Source: Rhodospira trueperi (lineage in GTDB: Bacteria > Pseudomonadota > Alphaproteobacteria > Rhodospirillales > Rhodospirillaceae). From it: DNA of 64,000 bases. The notes beneath the pieces were generated by a model. The model was not told the origin of the DNA. It did not search any database and saw nothing but the letters and a program-made list of their open reading frames with translations. The DNA lies in assembly GCF_900101965.1 (NCBI RefSeq), contig NZ_FNAP01000001.1, forward strand, positions 186,001-250,000. The letters are read 5' to 3'. This document shows positions 8,891 through 18,013 of this stretch, one piece after another; the first letter of the stretch is position 1, and each line of letters begins with the position of its first letter. Position numbers and translations under genes: made by a program.

Positions 8891-9243
8891 CGTCCGCGCC
8901 GTCCCCTGTTGCGTCCGTACCGGCCCGGAGCCTCGGTGCGGGCGACGAATTCCGGCGGTTGCTTTCGCACCCAGGCGAGGAAGCGTTCCATGTCGGGATG
9001 GCTGCGGATCGCCTCTGGCGTGTTCATGCGTCGGGCGAGGGTGGCGGGATCGAACAGGCGGTGGATCATGCGGTGGCAGACGCGGTGCAAGGGCGACGTC
9101 TCCCGGCCCCCGAACGCACGGGGGGTCCAGTGGTGATCCTCAACGCTGGGGCCGGCGATCAGGGGCCGGCCGCACAGCGGACACGGCCCGAGATCGCGGT
9201 CCCGATGGCCAAGTGTCGGTTGATTGGATGACGCCTTACACAT
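8887..9243 (-). CDS. HNH-type nuclease-like protein
   Basis: 118 residues. The core is CPLCGRPLI (zinc knuckle), then VEDHHWTPRAFGG and LHRVCHRMIHRLF, matching the HNH pattern of an Asp-His-His strand, a zinc-binding Cys/His and a terminal His. The open frame continues upstream through a family A repeat; residues there are just the translated repeat, so I start at MCKASSNQP. It overlaps mnmC by 4 nt (ATGA), so the two are translationally coupled. Small HNH proteins of this kind are usually uncharacterised; no restriction or phage partner is nearby. A role in tRNA modification is not implied by the coupling alone. Confidence 0.75.
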   Translation of the reverse strand: MCKASSNQPTLGHRDRDLGPCPLCGRPLIAGPSVEDHHWTPRAFGGRETSPLHRVCHRMIHRLFDPATLARRMNTPEAIRSHPDMERFLAWVRKQPPEFVARTEAPGRYGRNRGRRGR

Positions 9244-9282
9244 TCTGACGTCGTGTGCTTCGAGTTCCAACACAATAAGCTC

Positions 9283-9384
9283 GTCATTGCGAGGAGCGTA
9301 GCGACGAAGCAATCCAGGGCACATGTTAGTGTTTTCCGCTCTGGATTGCTTCGCCTGCGTCTGGCGACGCGGGCTCGCAATGAC
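9283..9384. repeat. Family A palindromic repeat, copy A2 (102 bp)
   Basis: Same ends GTCATTGCGA/TCGCAATGAC and same length as A1 and A3, but inverted relative to them: the arm with GAGGAGCGTAGCGACGAAGC is on the left, and the variable hairpin (CTGCGTCTGGCGACGCGGG) is on the right. It lies between the start of the HNH gene and the 3' end of the chemoreceptor gene. Confidence 0.88.
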
Positions 9385-9480
9385 GGAATTTGTGCCCGAA
9401 CCCTGGCTTTGGCCCGCAACGGCCGGATCGTGACGCGAGACCAAGCCCGGGATCCCCTCAGGGGGGGGACGTCCCGGCCG

Positions 9481-11829
9481 TCAGGCGGCGCCATCCGGTC
9501 GAGTCGATTCGATCTGCTCCACGGCGGTCGAGAGGTCCGACAGCATGTCCACCACCTCCTTGCTGGCTCGGTTCAGGCCGGTGATGGCCTCCAGGGCGCC
9601 GTCCATGTCGCCGGCGGTGGCCTTGCGCACGGCCTCGCGGCCCAGGGCGTGAACCTCGGCGTGCGGGCGATCCAGGTCCCTGTAGGCCTTGTGATTGCGC
9701 AGGGTGGGGTCGTTCACGCTCTTATACCACTTGCCCAGGCGGCAGGCGTTGTGGTCGGGAATATCGTGTTCCTTCCACGAGTCGCGGCCGAGCACTGTAT
9801 CGACCACACGTTTCTTGAAGACGACGTGGTCGTTCTTGGCCACCTCGACCAGCACCAGGGACCCGCCCAGTCCGGCGAACAGGCTGACCTGTTCGTTCAG
9901 CGCTGCCGTGGCCTGATCCATTGCCTTGAGCGCGTTCAGGACTTCTTCGGTGTTGCGTTTGGACAGGGAGGCGATGGTTGTCGTGCCCTCGGCGATCTCG
10001 TTGGCGGCGTCGGTCTGCTGGGTCAGGATCGAGGCGATGTCGCGCATCTTTTCGGTGACGTTGTTGATGCTGCCTGAGATGTTTTGGAGTTGGCCGCCCA
10101 GGTCCGTCACCACTCCGCGTCCGTCCTCGACCGCGCCGGCGCCCTTTTCCATGGCCTCGATGATGGTGCTCATCTCGCCGCGCAGGGTGGTGATGCGGCC
10201 TCGGATGTCCTCGGTGGCCCGGGCGGTCTGATTGGCGAGGCTCTTGACCTCGTTGGCGACGACGGCGAAGCCCTTGCCGGCATCGCCGGCCCGGGCCGCC
10301 TCAATGGTGGCGTTCAGGGCGAGCAGGTTGGTCTGGTCGGCGATGTCCTCGATCTGCTGGACGATCTCGCCGATCTGGGTCGACGCTTCGGCCAGCGTAT
10401 CAATGCGGTCGGCCGCCCCGCGCACGGCCCCGTGGATCCCTTCCATGGTCTCGACGGCGCGGCCGGCGCCCTCGACGCCCTCGCCGGCGGCGCCACGCGC
10501 GCCCTCGGCATCGGCGGCGGCGCGATCCGACGAGGCGGAGATCTCCCGCGTGGAGGACACCATTTCCTCAACGGCGGAGGCCATGGTTTGGGTCTGCACG
10601 TTGGCGGCGTTGACGTCGCGCATCATGTGCGCCAGCGTCACGATAGCCTCGTTGGCCTGGATGGCGGCCGCGACGACACCGCGCAGATTCGTCCGCGCCT
10701 GGGCGGTCAGGGTGCGTTGCTGGGCCTCCACCTCGGCGAGCTTTTTGGCCTGCGCGTGCTCGGCGGCGTCGACCTGTTCGACCTTGGTCCGGAAGTCGCT
10801 CAGGGACCGCACCATGCGTGCCACCTCGCCGGTCCCCTTGGTCTCTGGCAGGTGGATGTTGAAGTCGCGGTTTGACAAACGTGTCAGGGTGTCGGTGACC
10901 ATCCCCACGGGGCCGGCGATGCCGCGCGCGATCCAGTACCCCAGAAGCAGGGCAACGGCCAGGGTCATCAGGGTTCCGACGGTCGCCAGCCATCGGGCGT
11001 CGGCGATCTGGGCATGATAGGGGGTGGCGTCCAGGGCGATGGAGGCCACGCCGATGGGCCTGCCCGCATAGTCCGTGATGGTCCGCGCCAGAACGGCGAT
11101 GTTGAGGTCGCCCTCGTCGATTTGGCGGAAGACGGTGCCGTCGTTCATGACAGTGCTCAGGGCGTCTTCCGGAAGGTATTGGACGCCGTCATGGGTCGAG
11201 GCGAAGGTCTCGAACCGGCCGTCGGCCGTGGTCAGGTAGAGGGCGATGTTGACCCCGTAGTCCCGCGCGAATCGCTCGAAGAAGGGCTGGTCGAAGGACA
11301 GGCCGAACTCGACCGAGCCGACATGCTGGCCATCGTGGTACACCGGCGTGACGCCCCGCATGCCGAGACCGGCGACGCCGCGCTCCAAGCCTTGGATGGA
11401 CGTCCGATCACGGTTGGTCTCGACCACCGTGCTGCGGAAGCCGCTAAGGTCGTCGCCGAACTTTTCGGGTTTGTGGATGCGGACGAACGAGGTCGCTGGC
11501 GGGCTGTGGAACTGGAACTGCCGGACGCCGAAGGTCTCGCGCATGGCCTCGAACGCTGGTTGGTACAGGTCGAGCAGCGCCTGCCGATCGCCCGCCGCGA
11601 AGGCCGCCGACGCTGTCGGCGATTCGGCGACGAGCGTGGCCAGCGACAGCGCGCGTTGGCCCTCTTCGGCGAGATCGGAGCGCAGGTTGTCGAACAGGCT
11701 GGTCAGTTGCCGTTCTTCCGCGTGGACGGTCAGCCGCTCCATGTAGATCGTGAACACCACGGACATGGCGACAGCCGCCAGAAGGGATAGCCCACCGAGC
11801 GAGAGGATCAGGCGCCACTGGATGGACAT
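9481..11829 (-). CDS. Methyl-accepting chemotaxis protein, dCache sensor and CZB tail
   Basis: Chemoreceptor of 782 residues. Layout: TM1 about 8-29; periplasmic double-Cache-type sensor about 35-270 with the characteristic [29 protein letters not shown] region (described in pieces; residues about 105-132); TM2 about 280-302; HAMP about 303-356; methyl-accepting signalling domain about 430-640 with the hairpin tip [21 protein letters not shown]-terminal CZB zinc-binding domain about 660-735 ([26 protein letters not shown] provide His/Cys ligands). CZB domains in chemoreceptors sense zinc or hypochlorous acid. I use ATG at 11829; an upstream TTG would add 12 residues that repeat [11 protein letters not shown]. 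Stands alone; no che genes nearby. Confidence 0.92.
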   Translation of the reverse strand: MSIQWRLILSLGGLSLLAAVAMSVVFTIYMERLTVHAEERQLTSLFDNLRSDLAEEGQRALSLATLVAESPTASAAFAAGDRQALLDLYQPAFEAMRETFGVRQFQFHSPPATSFVRIHKPEKFGDDLSGFRSTVVETNRDRTSIQGLERGVAGLGMRGVTPVYHDGQHVGSVEFGLSFDQPFFERFARDYGVNIALYLTTADGRFETFASTHDGVQYLPEDALSTVMNDGTVFRQIDEGDLNIAVLARTITDYAGRPIGVASIALDATPYHAQIADARWLATVGTLMTLAVALLLGYWIARGIAGPVGMVTDTLTRLSNRDFNIHLPETKGTGEVARMVRSLSDFRTKVEQVDAAEHAQAKKLAEVEAQQRTLTAQARTNLRGVVAAAIQANEAIVTLAHMMRDVNAANVQTQTMASAVEEMVSSTREISASSDRAAADAEGARGAAGEGVEGAGRAVETMEGIHGAVRGAADRIDTLAEASTQIGEIVQQIEDIADQTNLLALNATIEAARAGDAGKGFAVVANEVKSLANQTARATEDIRGRITTLRGEMSTIIEAMEKGAGAVEDGRGVVTDLGGQLQNISGSINNVTEKMRDIASILTQQTDAANEIAEGTTTIASLSKRNTEEVLNALKAMDQATAALNEQVSLFAGLGGSLVLVEVAKNDHVVFKKRVVDTVLGRDSWKEHDIPDHNACRLGKWYKSVNDPTLRNHKAYRDLDRPHAEVHALGREAVRKATAGDMDGALEAITGLNRASKEVVDMLSDLSTAVEQIESTRPDGAA

Positions 11830-12006
11830 GGACAAGGGTCTCCGGATTGACAGAGGCCGTCTCAACCTCTGCGTTTGCCCTCGACGAATCGCGCGTACGG
11901 TCTTGAGGATCGGTCAGTGCCATTGCCACAATCTGCCACATTTTGGTTTTCAGTCGCTTAATGCCATTTCGCTTGGGGTCAAAGATCGAGGATGGGACGT
12001 CCGGAC

Positions 12007-12729
12007 TCATCCCGTGCCGTCGTTCGGCCAAACCCGGGCCAGCGCGGCGGCGGCGATGGCCAGGCCCTCCGGGTCGATACCGTGTCCGAGCCCGGGCCGC
12101 CCATGGCTGTCGACCGTCACCCCGGCGGCCTTCAGTCCGGCCTCGGCGTGGGCCAGGGCGGCGAAGGGCACCACGGGGTCCTGTTCCCCGTGGATCAGGG
12201 TGACCGGCGGGCGCGCCGTGATTTCTCCGGGCAGCGCTCCGGCGCCGGTCAGCGCGCCCGAAAAGCCGATCAGCGCGGCCACCGGGGCAGGACGGCGCAA
12301 CACCACCTGCAAGGCCATCATGGTCCCCTGGGAAAAGCCGATCACGGCCAGTCGGTCGGGACCCAGGCCGTAGCGCGTCAACAGGTCGTCAAGGGTGGCG
12401 TCGAGGGAGGGGGCTGCCGCGCGCGCGCCCTCGCCCATGGTTTCCAATGCGGGCACCAGATTGGCCGCGTCGCGGCGCCACATCTCCGGATCATACTGCG
12501 TGAAACTGAACCACTGGCGGCCGAACGGCATCACCTCGCACGGCTCGGGCGCGTGCGGGGCATGGAAAGCGGCCTTAGGGAACCGTTGCGCCAGGGCCGG
12601 AGCCAGAGCGATCAGGTCGTTGCCGTCGGCGCCGAAGCCGTGCAGCAGCACGATGATCTGTTCCGGCGCGCCGTCGGTGGCGGGCGGCGCGGAGGGTCCG
12701 TCGAGAAGAGGAGGGGCGTCGGCGGGCAT
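12007..12729 (-). CDS. Alpha/beta-hydrolase, carboxylesterase/phospholipase family
   Basis: 240 residues of the Abhydrolase_2 (YpfH/carboxylesterase) type. It has VLLHGFGADGNDL, the nucleophile elbow GFSQGTMMA (Ser), the acid region HGEQDPVVP and the catalytic His in GLGHGIDPEGL. Cytoplasmic; the true ester substrate is unknown. The start is MPADAPPL with GAGG about 8 nt upstream; the open frame upstream is a shadow of the ferritin-like gene. Last gene of the korA-korB-ferritin-like run, with a 40-nt gap. Confidence 0.88.
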   Translation of the reverse strand: MPADAPPLLDGPSAPPATDGAPEQIIVLLHGFGADGNDLIALAPALAQRFPKAAFHAPHAPEPCEVMPFGRQWFSFTQYDPEMWRRDAANLVPALETMGEGARAAAPSLDATLDDLLTRYGLGPDRLAVIGFSQGTMMALQVVLRRPAPVAALIGFSGALTGAGALPGEITARPPVTLIHGEQDPVVPFAALAHAEAGLKAAGVTVDSHGRPGLGHGIDPEGLAIAAAALARVWPNDGTG

Positions 12730-12769
12730 GGCGGAACCTCGCGGTTGGGACGTGGGGGCGCCCCCCACC

Positions 12770-13273
12770 CTAATCCACGGCCACCGGTGGGTCCATGTCC
12801 TCGTCCCAGTCGGCGGGCGGGGCGGGATACTTGGCCAGCATGGCTTCCAGCAACGCGACGTGTTCCGATTCTTCCTCCGCGAACTCGGCGGCCAGTTCCC
12901 GGATGCGCGCGTTGTCGGACCCATCAGCGAGGCCGGCGTAATAGACCTGGGCGCGCTTTTCACTGTCCAGAGCCATGACCAGGGCGTGGTGCGGCGTCAT
13001 CAGGTAGTGAGTGGCGTCCTGGTCTGGCGTCTCCGGCGGTTCGGCGTTCGGCCACTTGAACTCCCACGGCTTCAGGTCGGGCAGGGTCATGCCCTCGCCC
13101 AACTTGCGCGCCTCCGCCAGATGCAGACGCGAGTAATGCGCCATCTTGCGGAACAGGTCGGTGACCTCGTGGTTCTGGTGAACGTCGAGGGCGTCGGCCA
13201 TGTCATCGAAGCGCACCGCCGAGTCCTCTTCCAGGGCGATGGCGTGGGCAATGAATTCTTCCACGGTTTCCAA
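12770..13273 (-). CDS. Ferritin-like/rubrerythrin-family protein
   Basis: 167 residues, four-helix ferritin-like fold. Probable diiron ligands lie in EEFIAHAIALEEDSAVRF, AHYSRLHLAEA, ALDSEKRAQ and FAEEESEHVALLEAML. It begins at TTG with GGAGA 7 nt upstream; a GTG three codons further is the alternative. It follows korB by 42 nt. Such proteins are often found with oxygen-sensitive iron-sulfur enzymes and may detoxify peroxide or handle iron for KorAB; that link is inferred from position. Confidence 0.82.
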   Translation of the reverse strand: METVEEFIAHAIALEEDSAVRFDDMADALDVHQNHEVTDLFRKMAHYSRLHLAEARKLGEGMTLPDLKPWEFKWPNAEPPETPDQDATHYLMTPHHALVMALDSEKRAQVYYAGLADGSDNARIRELAAEFAEEESEHVALLEAMLAKYPAPPADWDEDMDPPVAVD

Positions 13274-13315
13274 CGGCGTTTCTCCGGTCTGTGGGCGGGG
13301 GCGGTCAGACCGCCG

Positions 13316-14140
13316 TCAGATGGCGAACTGATCGCCGAGCGTGGCAACCGGCTCGACGGACTTGGGCGTCGGCTGGAACGGGGGCGTTTGGCTCTTGTAC
13401 AGGATCCCTGTCGTAAACCCGTCGTCGTCCAGCAGCCGCAGAAAGGCCTCGCGGCGATCACTGTAGGGTTCCGTGAAGTCGGCATGCACGACCTCGCGCC
13501 AGCCCTTCTGTTCCGGACGGTAGGTCACGCACGGGCTCAGCACATGCACGAACGAGAAGCCTTTGTGCTCGATGGCGGCGCAGATCTGACGCGTCACCTC
13601 CAGCGGATCGCCCGAGAACGCCCGGCTGATGAAGGTCGCCCCCGCCGATAGGGCCATTTCCAGCGGGCGGAATGGGGACAGGCCGGGTCCTTCCGGCGTC
13701 AGCTTAGAGCCGGTCCAGTCCGCCGCGGTGGTCGGCGAGGCCTGCCCCTTGGTCATGCCGTAGACGCTGTTGTCCATGATGATATAGGTCATGTCCACAT
13801 TGCGCCGGCAGCCATGGACAAAGTGGTTGCCGCCGATCGAAAAGCCGTCGCCGTCGCCACCGACGGCCAGCACCGTCAACTCGGGGCGTGCCAGCTTCAG
13901 GCCGCTGGCGACCGGCAGGGCGCGGCCGTGCACGGCGTGGAAGCCATACAGCGAGGTATAGGCCGGCAGTCGCGATGAACAGCCGATGCCGGAGACCAGC
14001 GCCACGTCCTTGTGTGGCAGGCGCAGTTCCGCCAACGCCCGTGTGATGGCCGCAAGAACCGAGAAATCACCGCATCCGGGACACCAGACCGGCTTGAGGT
14101 CAGACTTGTAATCCTGGGGCTTTGGCGCGACCGCGTCCAT
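13316..14140 (-). CDS. korB: 2-oxoglutarate:ferredoxin oxidoreductase, beta subunit
   Basis: TPP- and Fe-S-containing subunit of 2-oxoacid:ferredoxin oxidoreductase, 274 residues. Features: VWCPGCGDFSVLAAI with cluster Cys residues, SGIGCSSRLP, and the TPP/Mg motif GGDGDGFSIGGNHFVHGCRRN. The enzyme converts 2-oxoglutarate and CoA to succinyl-CoA, reducing ferredoxin, or runs in reverse in the reductive TCA cycle. The start MDAVAPKPQDYKSD has GGGAG upstream. It is downstream of korA, with a family B repeat in the 151-nt gap. Substrate (2-oxoglutarate rather than another 2-oxoacid) rests on overall likeness. Confidence 0.9.
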   Translation of the reverse strand: MDAVAPKPQDYKSDLKPVWCPGCGDFSVLAAITRALAELRLPHKDVALVSGIGCSSRLPAYTSLYGFHAVHGRALPVASGLKLARPELTVLAVGGDGDGFSIGGNHFVHGCRRNVDMTYIIMDNSVYGMTKGQASPTTAADWTGSKLTPEGPGLSPFRPLEMALSAGATFISRAFSGDPLEVTRQICAAIEHKGFSFVHVLSPCVTYRPEQKGWREVVHADFTEPYSDRREAFLRLLDDDGFTTGILYKSQTPPFQPTPKSVEPVATLGDQFAI

Positions 14141-14162
14141 GGGGTCCGCTCCCTTTCTGTCT

Positions 14163-14265
14163 AGAGCGCGTTGCGTGAGGTCTGACTCGCGCAACGCGCT
14201 CTATTGAATTGATATTGAAGCAAATCGTCGTCGCGATCCGCTCCGGATCGCTCGGGATTTGCTCT
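14163..14265. repeat. Family B two-hairpin repeat, copy B1 (inverted)
   Basis: Contains AGAGCGCGTTG...CAACGCGCTCT as one hairpin and GCAAATCGTCGTCGCGATCC...GGATCGCTCGGGATTTGC as the second. This is the reverse complement of copies B2-B5. It fills the korA-korB intergenic gap and would be transcribed as part of that operon. Confidence 0.88.
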
Positions 14266-14291
14266 CGGTTCCGTGGTCCGGTGTCCTGGCG

Positions 14292-16010
14292 TTACTGACC
14301 TAGGATGTGTTGAAGAATCTCGCGCGGCCGCAGACTGAACGGTCCGGGGCGGTGGAAGGCCGTGACCTTGCCGGGCAGGTCCAGATGCGCCCGCAGGTGA
14401 CGGTAATACTGGCCGCCGTGGTTCTGCTCCACGACGACAACCTGACTGATGCCCTCCAGGGCCTTGCCCATCTTGTCGAGGGGAATCGGGTGGATCAGGC
14501 GCGCGGCGATCAGGCGCACCTTGAAGCCCTGGGCGCGGGCGCGCTGTACCGCCTCCCGACACGGCTCGGCGGCCGAACCCCAGGTGACGACGGCAATACT
14601 GGCGTCTTCGTCGCCCTCGATCATCGCCCAGTGGTCGCCGTAGTCATAGCCCACGACTTTGCGCAGGCGCTTGTCGAGTTGGCTCTGGTGGTGGTCGATC
14701 TGGGTCGAGGGGTTGCCGAACTCGTTGTGCTCCAGGCCGTCGGCGGTATGGGCGCCGCCCTCCTGCCCCGGCAGGGCCATGGGCGACACGCCGTCGGCGG
14801 TGATGGCGTATCGGCGGTAGGGGGCCTCGATTGTCTCGGGCACGAGACGCTTGCCGATGAAGGCGATCTCCGCCGGCTTGTCGATAATGGCGCGCGACTG
14901 GCCGATGGACTGGTCGGACAGCACGATGACCGCCGTCTGCATCGCCTCGGCCAGATGCACGCTCCATTGCGTGGCGAACAGGCAGTCACCGATGGAGAGG
15001 GGCGCGGTGACGACGTGCGGGGCGTCGCCGTGCAGGCCGTTGACGGCGATGTTCAGGTCCACCTGTTCGGACTTGGTGGGAATGCCGGTCGAGGGGCCGC
15101 CGCGCTGCACGTTGATGACCACGATGGGTGTCTCGGAGGCGACGGCGAGGCCCAGGCTTTCCATCATCAGCGCCAGACCGGGGCCGGAGGTCGCGGTCAC
15201 CGACGGCACACCGCCGAAACTGGAGCCGATGATCATGTTGATCGAGGCCAGTTCGTCCTCGCACTGCACCAGCGCGCCACCGACGCGCGGCAGGTTGGGG
15301 GCCAGCCATTCCAATATGTCGGTGGCCGGCGTGATCGGATAGGCGGCGCAGAATCGGGCGCCGCCCTGAATGGCGCCCAGGCCGGCGGCGTCGTTGCCGG
15401 TGATGGACCAGCGTTCGGTCTCGCGCGGGTGTGGGGGGGCCAGCGGTTCCAGGCCGGTGATGCCGGCGGCCGCCTCGGCTCCGGCGTCCAGGCCGGCCTT
15501 GCTGGCGGCCAGCGCCTCTTCGCCCTTCTTCGCCAGTTGCTTGGCGAGGCGGTCCAGAAGGTAGTGATGATCCAGACCGATCAGTTCGGCAATCAGGCCC
15601 AGGCCGACCATGTTGACCCGACCGCCCGGGATAGCCTTGGCGAGGTCCTGCATGGGAACCTCGACAATGCGGTGGTGGTCCCGCCGCATGACTTCGGGCA
15701 CGGCGCCGTTGCGCGGGTCGGCGATCACGATGCCGCCCGGGATCAGGGGCAACTCGGCGCTGAACCGCTCGATGTTGCCCCAGTCGAAGGCCAGCAGGAC
15801 GTCGTGGCCATCGTCCAGGCCCTGAACAGGGCGAGTGGCCACCCGCAGGAGCGCGGCCGACTCGCCGCCGCGGATCTGGGGGCCGAGCGTGCGGCCCATG
15901 AGGCCGTAGTAGCCGGCTTCCGCCGCTGCATCCAAAAGCATCTGGCCGGCGGTCATCACACCGGCGCCGCCGCTGCCGGTCAGGGCGATCGAGACCGAGG
16001 TTCGCTGCAT
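14292..16010 (-). CDS. korA: 2-oxoglutarate:ferredoxin oxidoreductase, fused gamma-alpha subunit
   Basis: 572 residues. The N-terminal gamma domain (about 1-190) starts VSIALTGSGGAGVMTAGQML. The alpha domain (about 220-572) has FCAAYPITPATDILEWLAP, DELASINMIIGSSFGG and a C-terminal transketolase-like part (VVVEQNHGGQYYRHLRAHL). Fusion of gamma and alpha is usual for this family. I start at MQRTSVSIALTG; an ATG nine codons upstream is also possible, and neither has a strong ribosome-binding site. First gene of korA-korB. The divergent neighbour is a ferredoxin, its likely electron partner, and an FNR/FixK-type palindrome lies between them. Confidence 0.92.
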   Translation of the reverse strand: MQRTSVSIALTGSGGAGVMTAGQMLLDAAAEAGYYGLMGRTLGPQIRGGESAALLRVATRPVQGLDDGHDVLLAFDWGNIERFSAELPLIPGGIVIADPRNGAVPEVMRRDHHRIVEVPMQDLAKAIPGGRVNMVGLGLIAELIGLDHHYLLDRLAKQLAKKGEEALAASKAGLDAGAEAAAGITGLEPLAPPHPRETERWSITGNDAAGLGAIQGGARFCAAYPITPATDILEWLAPNLPRVGGALVQCEDELASINMIIGSSFGGVPSVTATSGPGLALMMESLGLAVASETPIVVINVQRGGPSTGIPTKSEQVDLNIAVNGLHGDAPHVVTAPLSIGDCLFATQWSVHLAEAMQTAVIVLSDQSIGQSRAIIDKPAEIAFIGKRLVPETIEAPYRRYAITADGVSPMALPGQEGGAHTADGLEHNEFGNPSTQIDHHQSQLDKRLRKVVGYDYGDHWAMIEGDEDASIAVVTWGSAAEPCREAVQRARAQGFKVRLIAARLIHPIPLDKMGKALEGISQVVVVEQNHGGQYYRHLRAHLDLPGKVTAFHRPGPFSLRPREILQHILGQ

Positions 16011-16143
16011 GAGGGGGGTTCCAATCCGCAGTGTCATCAGCCCACGCCGGAACGGGCAGCGCCCCGCCGTCAGCCAATCCGTCAAGAGAGGACACGGTTA
16101 CACCATGCTACCGCAACTGTTCAATCGGCATGGACTGTCCGGG

Positions 16144-16163
16144 GCATTGATTCGAATCAATGC
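16144..16163. promoter_or_regulatory. Perfect 20-bp palindrome with FNR/FixK-type core
   Basis: GCATTGATTCGAATCAATGC is a perfect inverted repeat. Its centre TTGAT-TCGA-ATCAA (16147-16160) matches the FNR/FixK consensus TTGAT-N4-ATCAA exactly. It sits 137 nt upstream of the korA start and about 219 nt upstream of the ferredoxin start, in the divergent region. An oxygen-responsive CRP/FNR-family regulator is the obvious candidate to bind here; direction and sign of control are not visible. Confidence 0.7.
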
Positions 16164-16378
16164 GGGCTGCGCTTTTTCGGCCTAACGGGAGCACAGTCCG
16201 GTCGGACGGTCCGTGAACGCCCCCTTGAACCGCGCATCGCGGGGTGTTCGGGCGTGCGGTTGCGATTGGATCGTCTTTTTGGCAAAGTCAACCAGGGAGG
16301 GGGGGGGTGCGCTTCGGGTCCGGAGCGACAAGCCCAACGACCTCTTTTTTCTTTCTTCTTCAGTGGGACACCGTATCC

Positions 16379-16627
16379 ATGGCCCTCAAGATCAGCGACA
16401 CCTGCATCAACTGCGATGCCTGCCCGGCCGAGTGCCCGAATGACGCCATTGCCATGGGCAGCATGATCTACGAGATCAATCACGAGCGTTGCACCGAATG
16501 CGTCGGTCATTATGACGAGCCGCAGTGCGTGGCTGTCTGCCCGGTCGAGTGCATCGTTAAGGATCCCGCGCGCGCCGAAACGCCGGAACAGCTTCAGGCG
16601 AAGTTCGAGCGCCTGCAGGCGGCCTGA
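16379..16627 (+). CDS. YfhL-type 2[4Fe-4S] ferredoxin
   Basis: 82-residue low-potential electron carrier. Cluster motifs are CINCDACPAECP near the N-terminus and CTECVGHYDEPQCVAVCP in the second half. The insertion in the second motif is typical of the Allochromatium/YfhL class. The start MALKISDTC follows a T-rich leader; upstream in-frame residues are rejected as non-coding. Divergent from korA-korB and probably its electron donor or acceptor. Confidence 0.92.
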   Translation: MALKISDTCINCDACPAECPNDAIAMGSMIYEINHERCTECVGHYDEPQCVAVCPVECIVKDPARAETPEQLQAKFERLQAA

Positions 16628-16739
16628 GCGACCGTTGCGAATGGGCCTTCGGCCCGGGACGTGGGCTGTCGAGGGAGATGGCCGGCGTCCCGCGCTGTCG
16701 GCGTTGCCGTGGTGACGGCTGAAGGGTAGGGTGCGCGCC

Positions 16740-17957
16740 ATGACGTCCACCCTGTCCCAAGCTTTGTCGTCGGCGTTTCCGGTGCGGGTTCTCGCGGCCT
16801 GCGCCAGCGAGCCCGAGCGGTCGTGCGGGCGCCTCCACGAGGAGGCGGAATCCGCCACGCGAACCGTGTTCCAGCGAGACCGCGACCGCATCATCCATTC
16901 CGGCGCGTTCCGCCGGCTCCAGTACAAAACCCAGGTCTTCGTCTATCACGAGGGCGAGAACTACCGCACCCGGCTGACCCACAGCCTGGAGGTGGCGCAG
17001 ATCGCGCGCTCGATCAGTCGCGTCCTCGGCCTCAACGAGGATCTGGCCGAGGCGCTGGCGCTAGCCCACGACCTGGGGCATACCTGCTTCGGGCATGCTG
17101 GCGAGACGGCCCTCAAGGACCGCATGCGCGACCACCAGGGCTTTGACCACAACGCCCAGGGGCTGCGCATCGTCACCAAGCTGGAACACCGCTATGCCGC
17201 CTTTGACGGGCTCAATCTGACCTGGGAGTGCCTGGAGGGTCTGGTCAAGCACAATGGCCCTCTGCTCGGGCCGCATACGGACGAGCCGTTGCCGCTGGCG
17301 ATCCAGGAATACGTCGAGACGCATGACCTGGAACTCCACACCTTCGCCGGGCCGGAAGCGCAGGTGGCGGCGCTGTCCGACGACATCGCTTACAATGCCC
17401 ACGACATCGACGATGGACTGCGGGCCGGCCTGTTTTCCGAGGATGACCTGCGGGACGTGCCCTTGGTCGGGCCGGTGTTCCGGGCCGTGGCCGACGCTCA
17501 TCCGGGGTTGGAGCGCTCACGGGTCATTCACGAATCGGTGCGGCGCCTGATTACCGCCATGGTCGAGGACCTGTGCGCGGAAACGGTGCGGCGGGCGGCG
17601 ACCGAGCGACCGGGGTGCGTCGAAGACGTGCGCGCCCTGGGTCGTCCGCTGGTGGCCTTTTCGGAGTCCATGCGGGAGAACGACAAGGGGTTCAAGGCGT
17701 TCCTGTTCCCGAACATGTACAGGCATCATCGGGTCAACCGCATGACGAGCAAGGCGCGACGGGTGGTCCGCGATCTGTTCGACCTGTTGGTAAACGAGCC
17801 GGTGTTGCTTCCGGGCGAGTGGGCCGGGCGCGCCCTCGCGGCCGGTGAGGACCGGACCCGCCTGGCCCGCGTGGTGGCGGACTATATCGCCGGCATGACC
17901 GACCGCTTCGCCCTTGACGAACACGCCCGGCTGTTCGATCCCGTCATCAAACCGTAA
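16740..17957 (+). CDS. dgt: Deoxyguanosinetriphosphate triphosphohydrolase-like protein
   Basis: HD-superfamily dNTP triphosphohydrolase, 405 residues, splitting dNTP to deoxynucleoside and triphosphate. Metal ligands are seen in [12 protein letters not shown] (His), [15 protein letters not shown] (HD) and [16 protein letters not shown] (Asp). The N-terminal [33 protein letters not shown] is the family signature (residues about 27-58). I prefer ATG at 16740, with AGGG 8 nt upstream, over GTG at 16731. It precedes argS by 56 nt, a common alphaproteobacterial order. Confidence 0.94.
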   Translation: MTSTLSQALSSAFPVRVLAACASEPERSCGRLHEEAESATRTVFQRDRDRIIHSGAFRRLQYKTQVFVYHEGENYRTRLTHSLEVAQIARSISRVLGLNEDLAEALALAHDLGHTCFGHAGETALKDRMRDHQGFDHNAQGLRIVTKLEHRYAAFDGLNLTWECLEGLVKHNGPLLGPHTDEPLPLAIQEYVETHDLELHTFAGPEAQVAALSDDIAYNAHDIDDGLRAGLFSEDDLRDVPLVGPVFRAVADAHPGLERSRVIHESVRRLITAMVEDLCAETVRRAATERPGCVEDVRALGRPLVAFSESMRENDKGFKAFLFPNMYRHHRVNRMTSKARRVVRDLFDLLVNEPVLLPGEWAGRALAAGEDRTRLARVVADYIAGMTDRFALDEHARLFDPVIKP

Positions 17958-18013
17958 GCGCCGCGCCTCGACGCATCCGAGGCCAACGCCTTTCCCGCTG
18001 GAACCGAGACGCC

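Noticed and set aside
14307-16466. 719-codon open frame on the plus strand
   Set aside because: Antisense to korA and continues through the ferredoxin leader; no domain, so not a gene.
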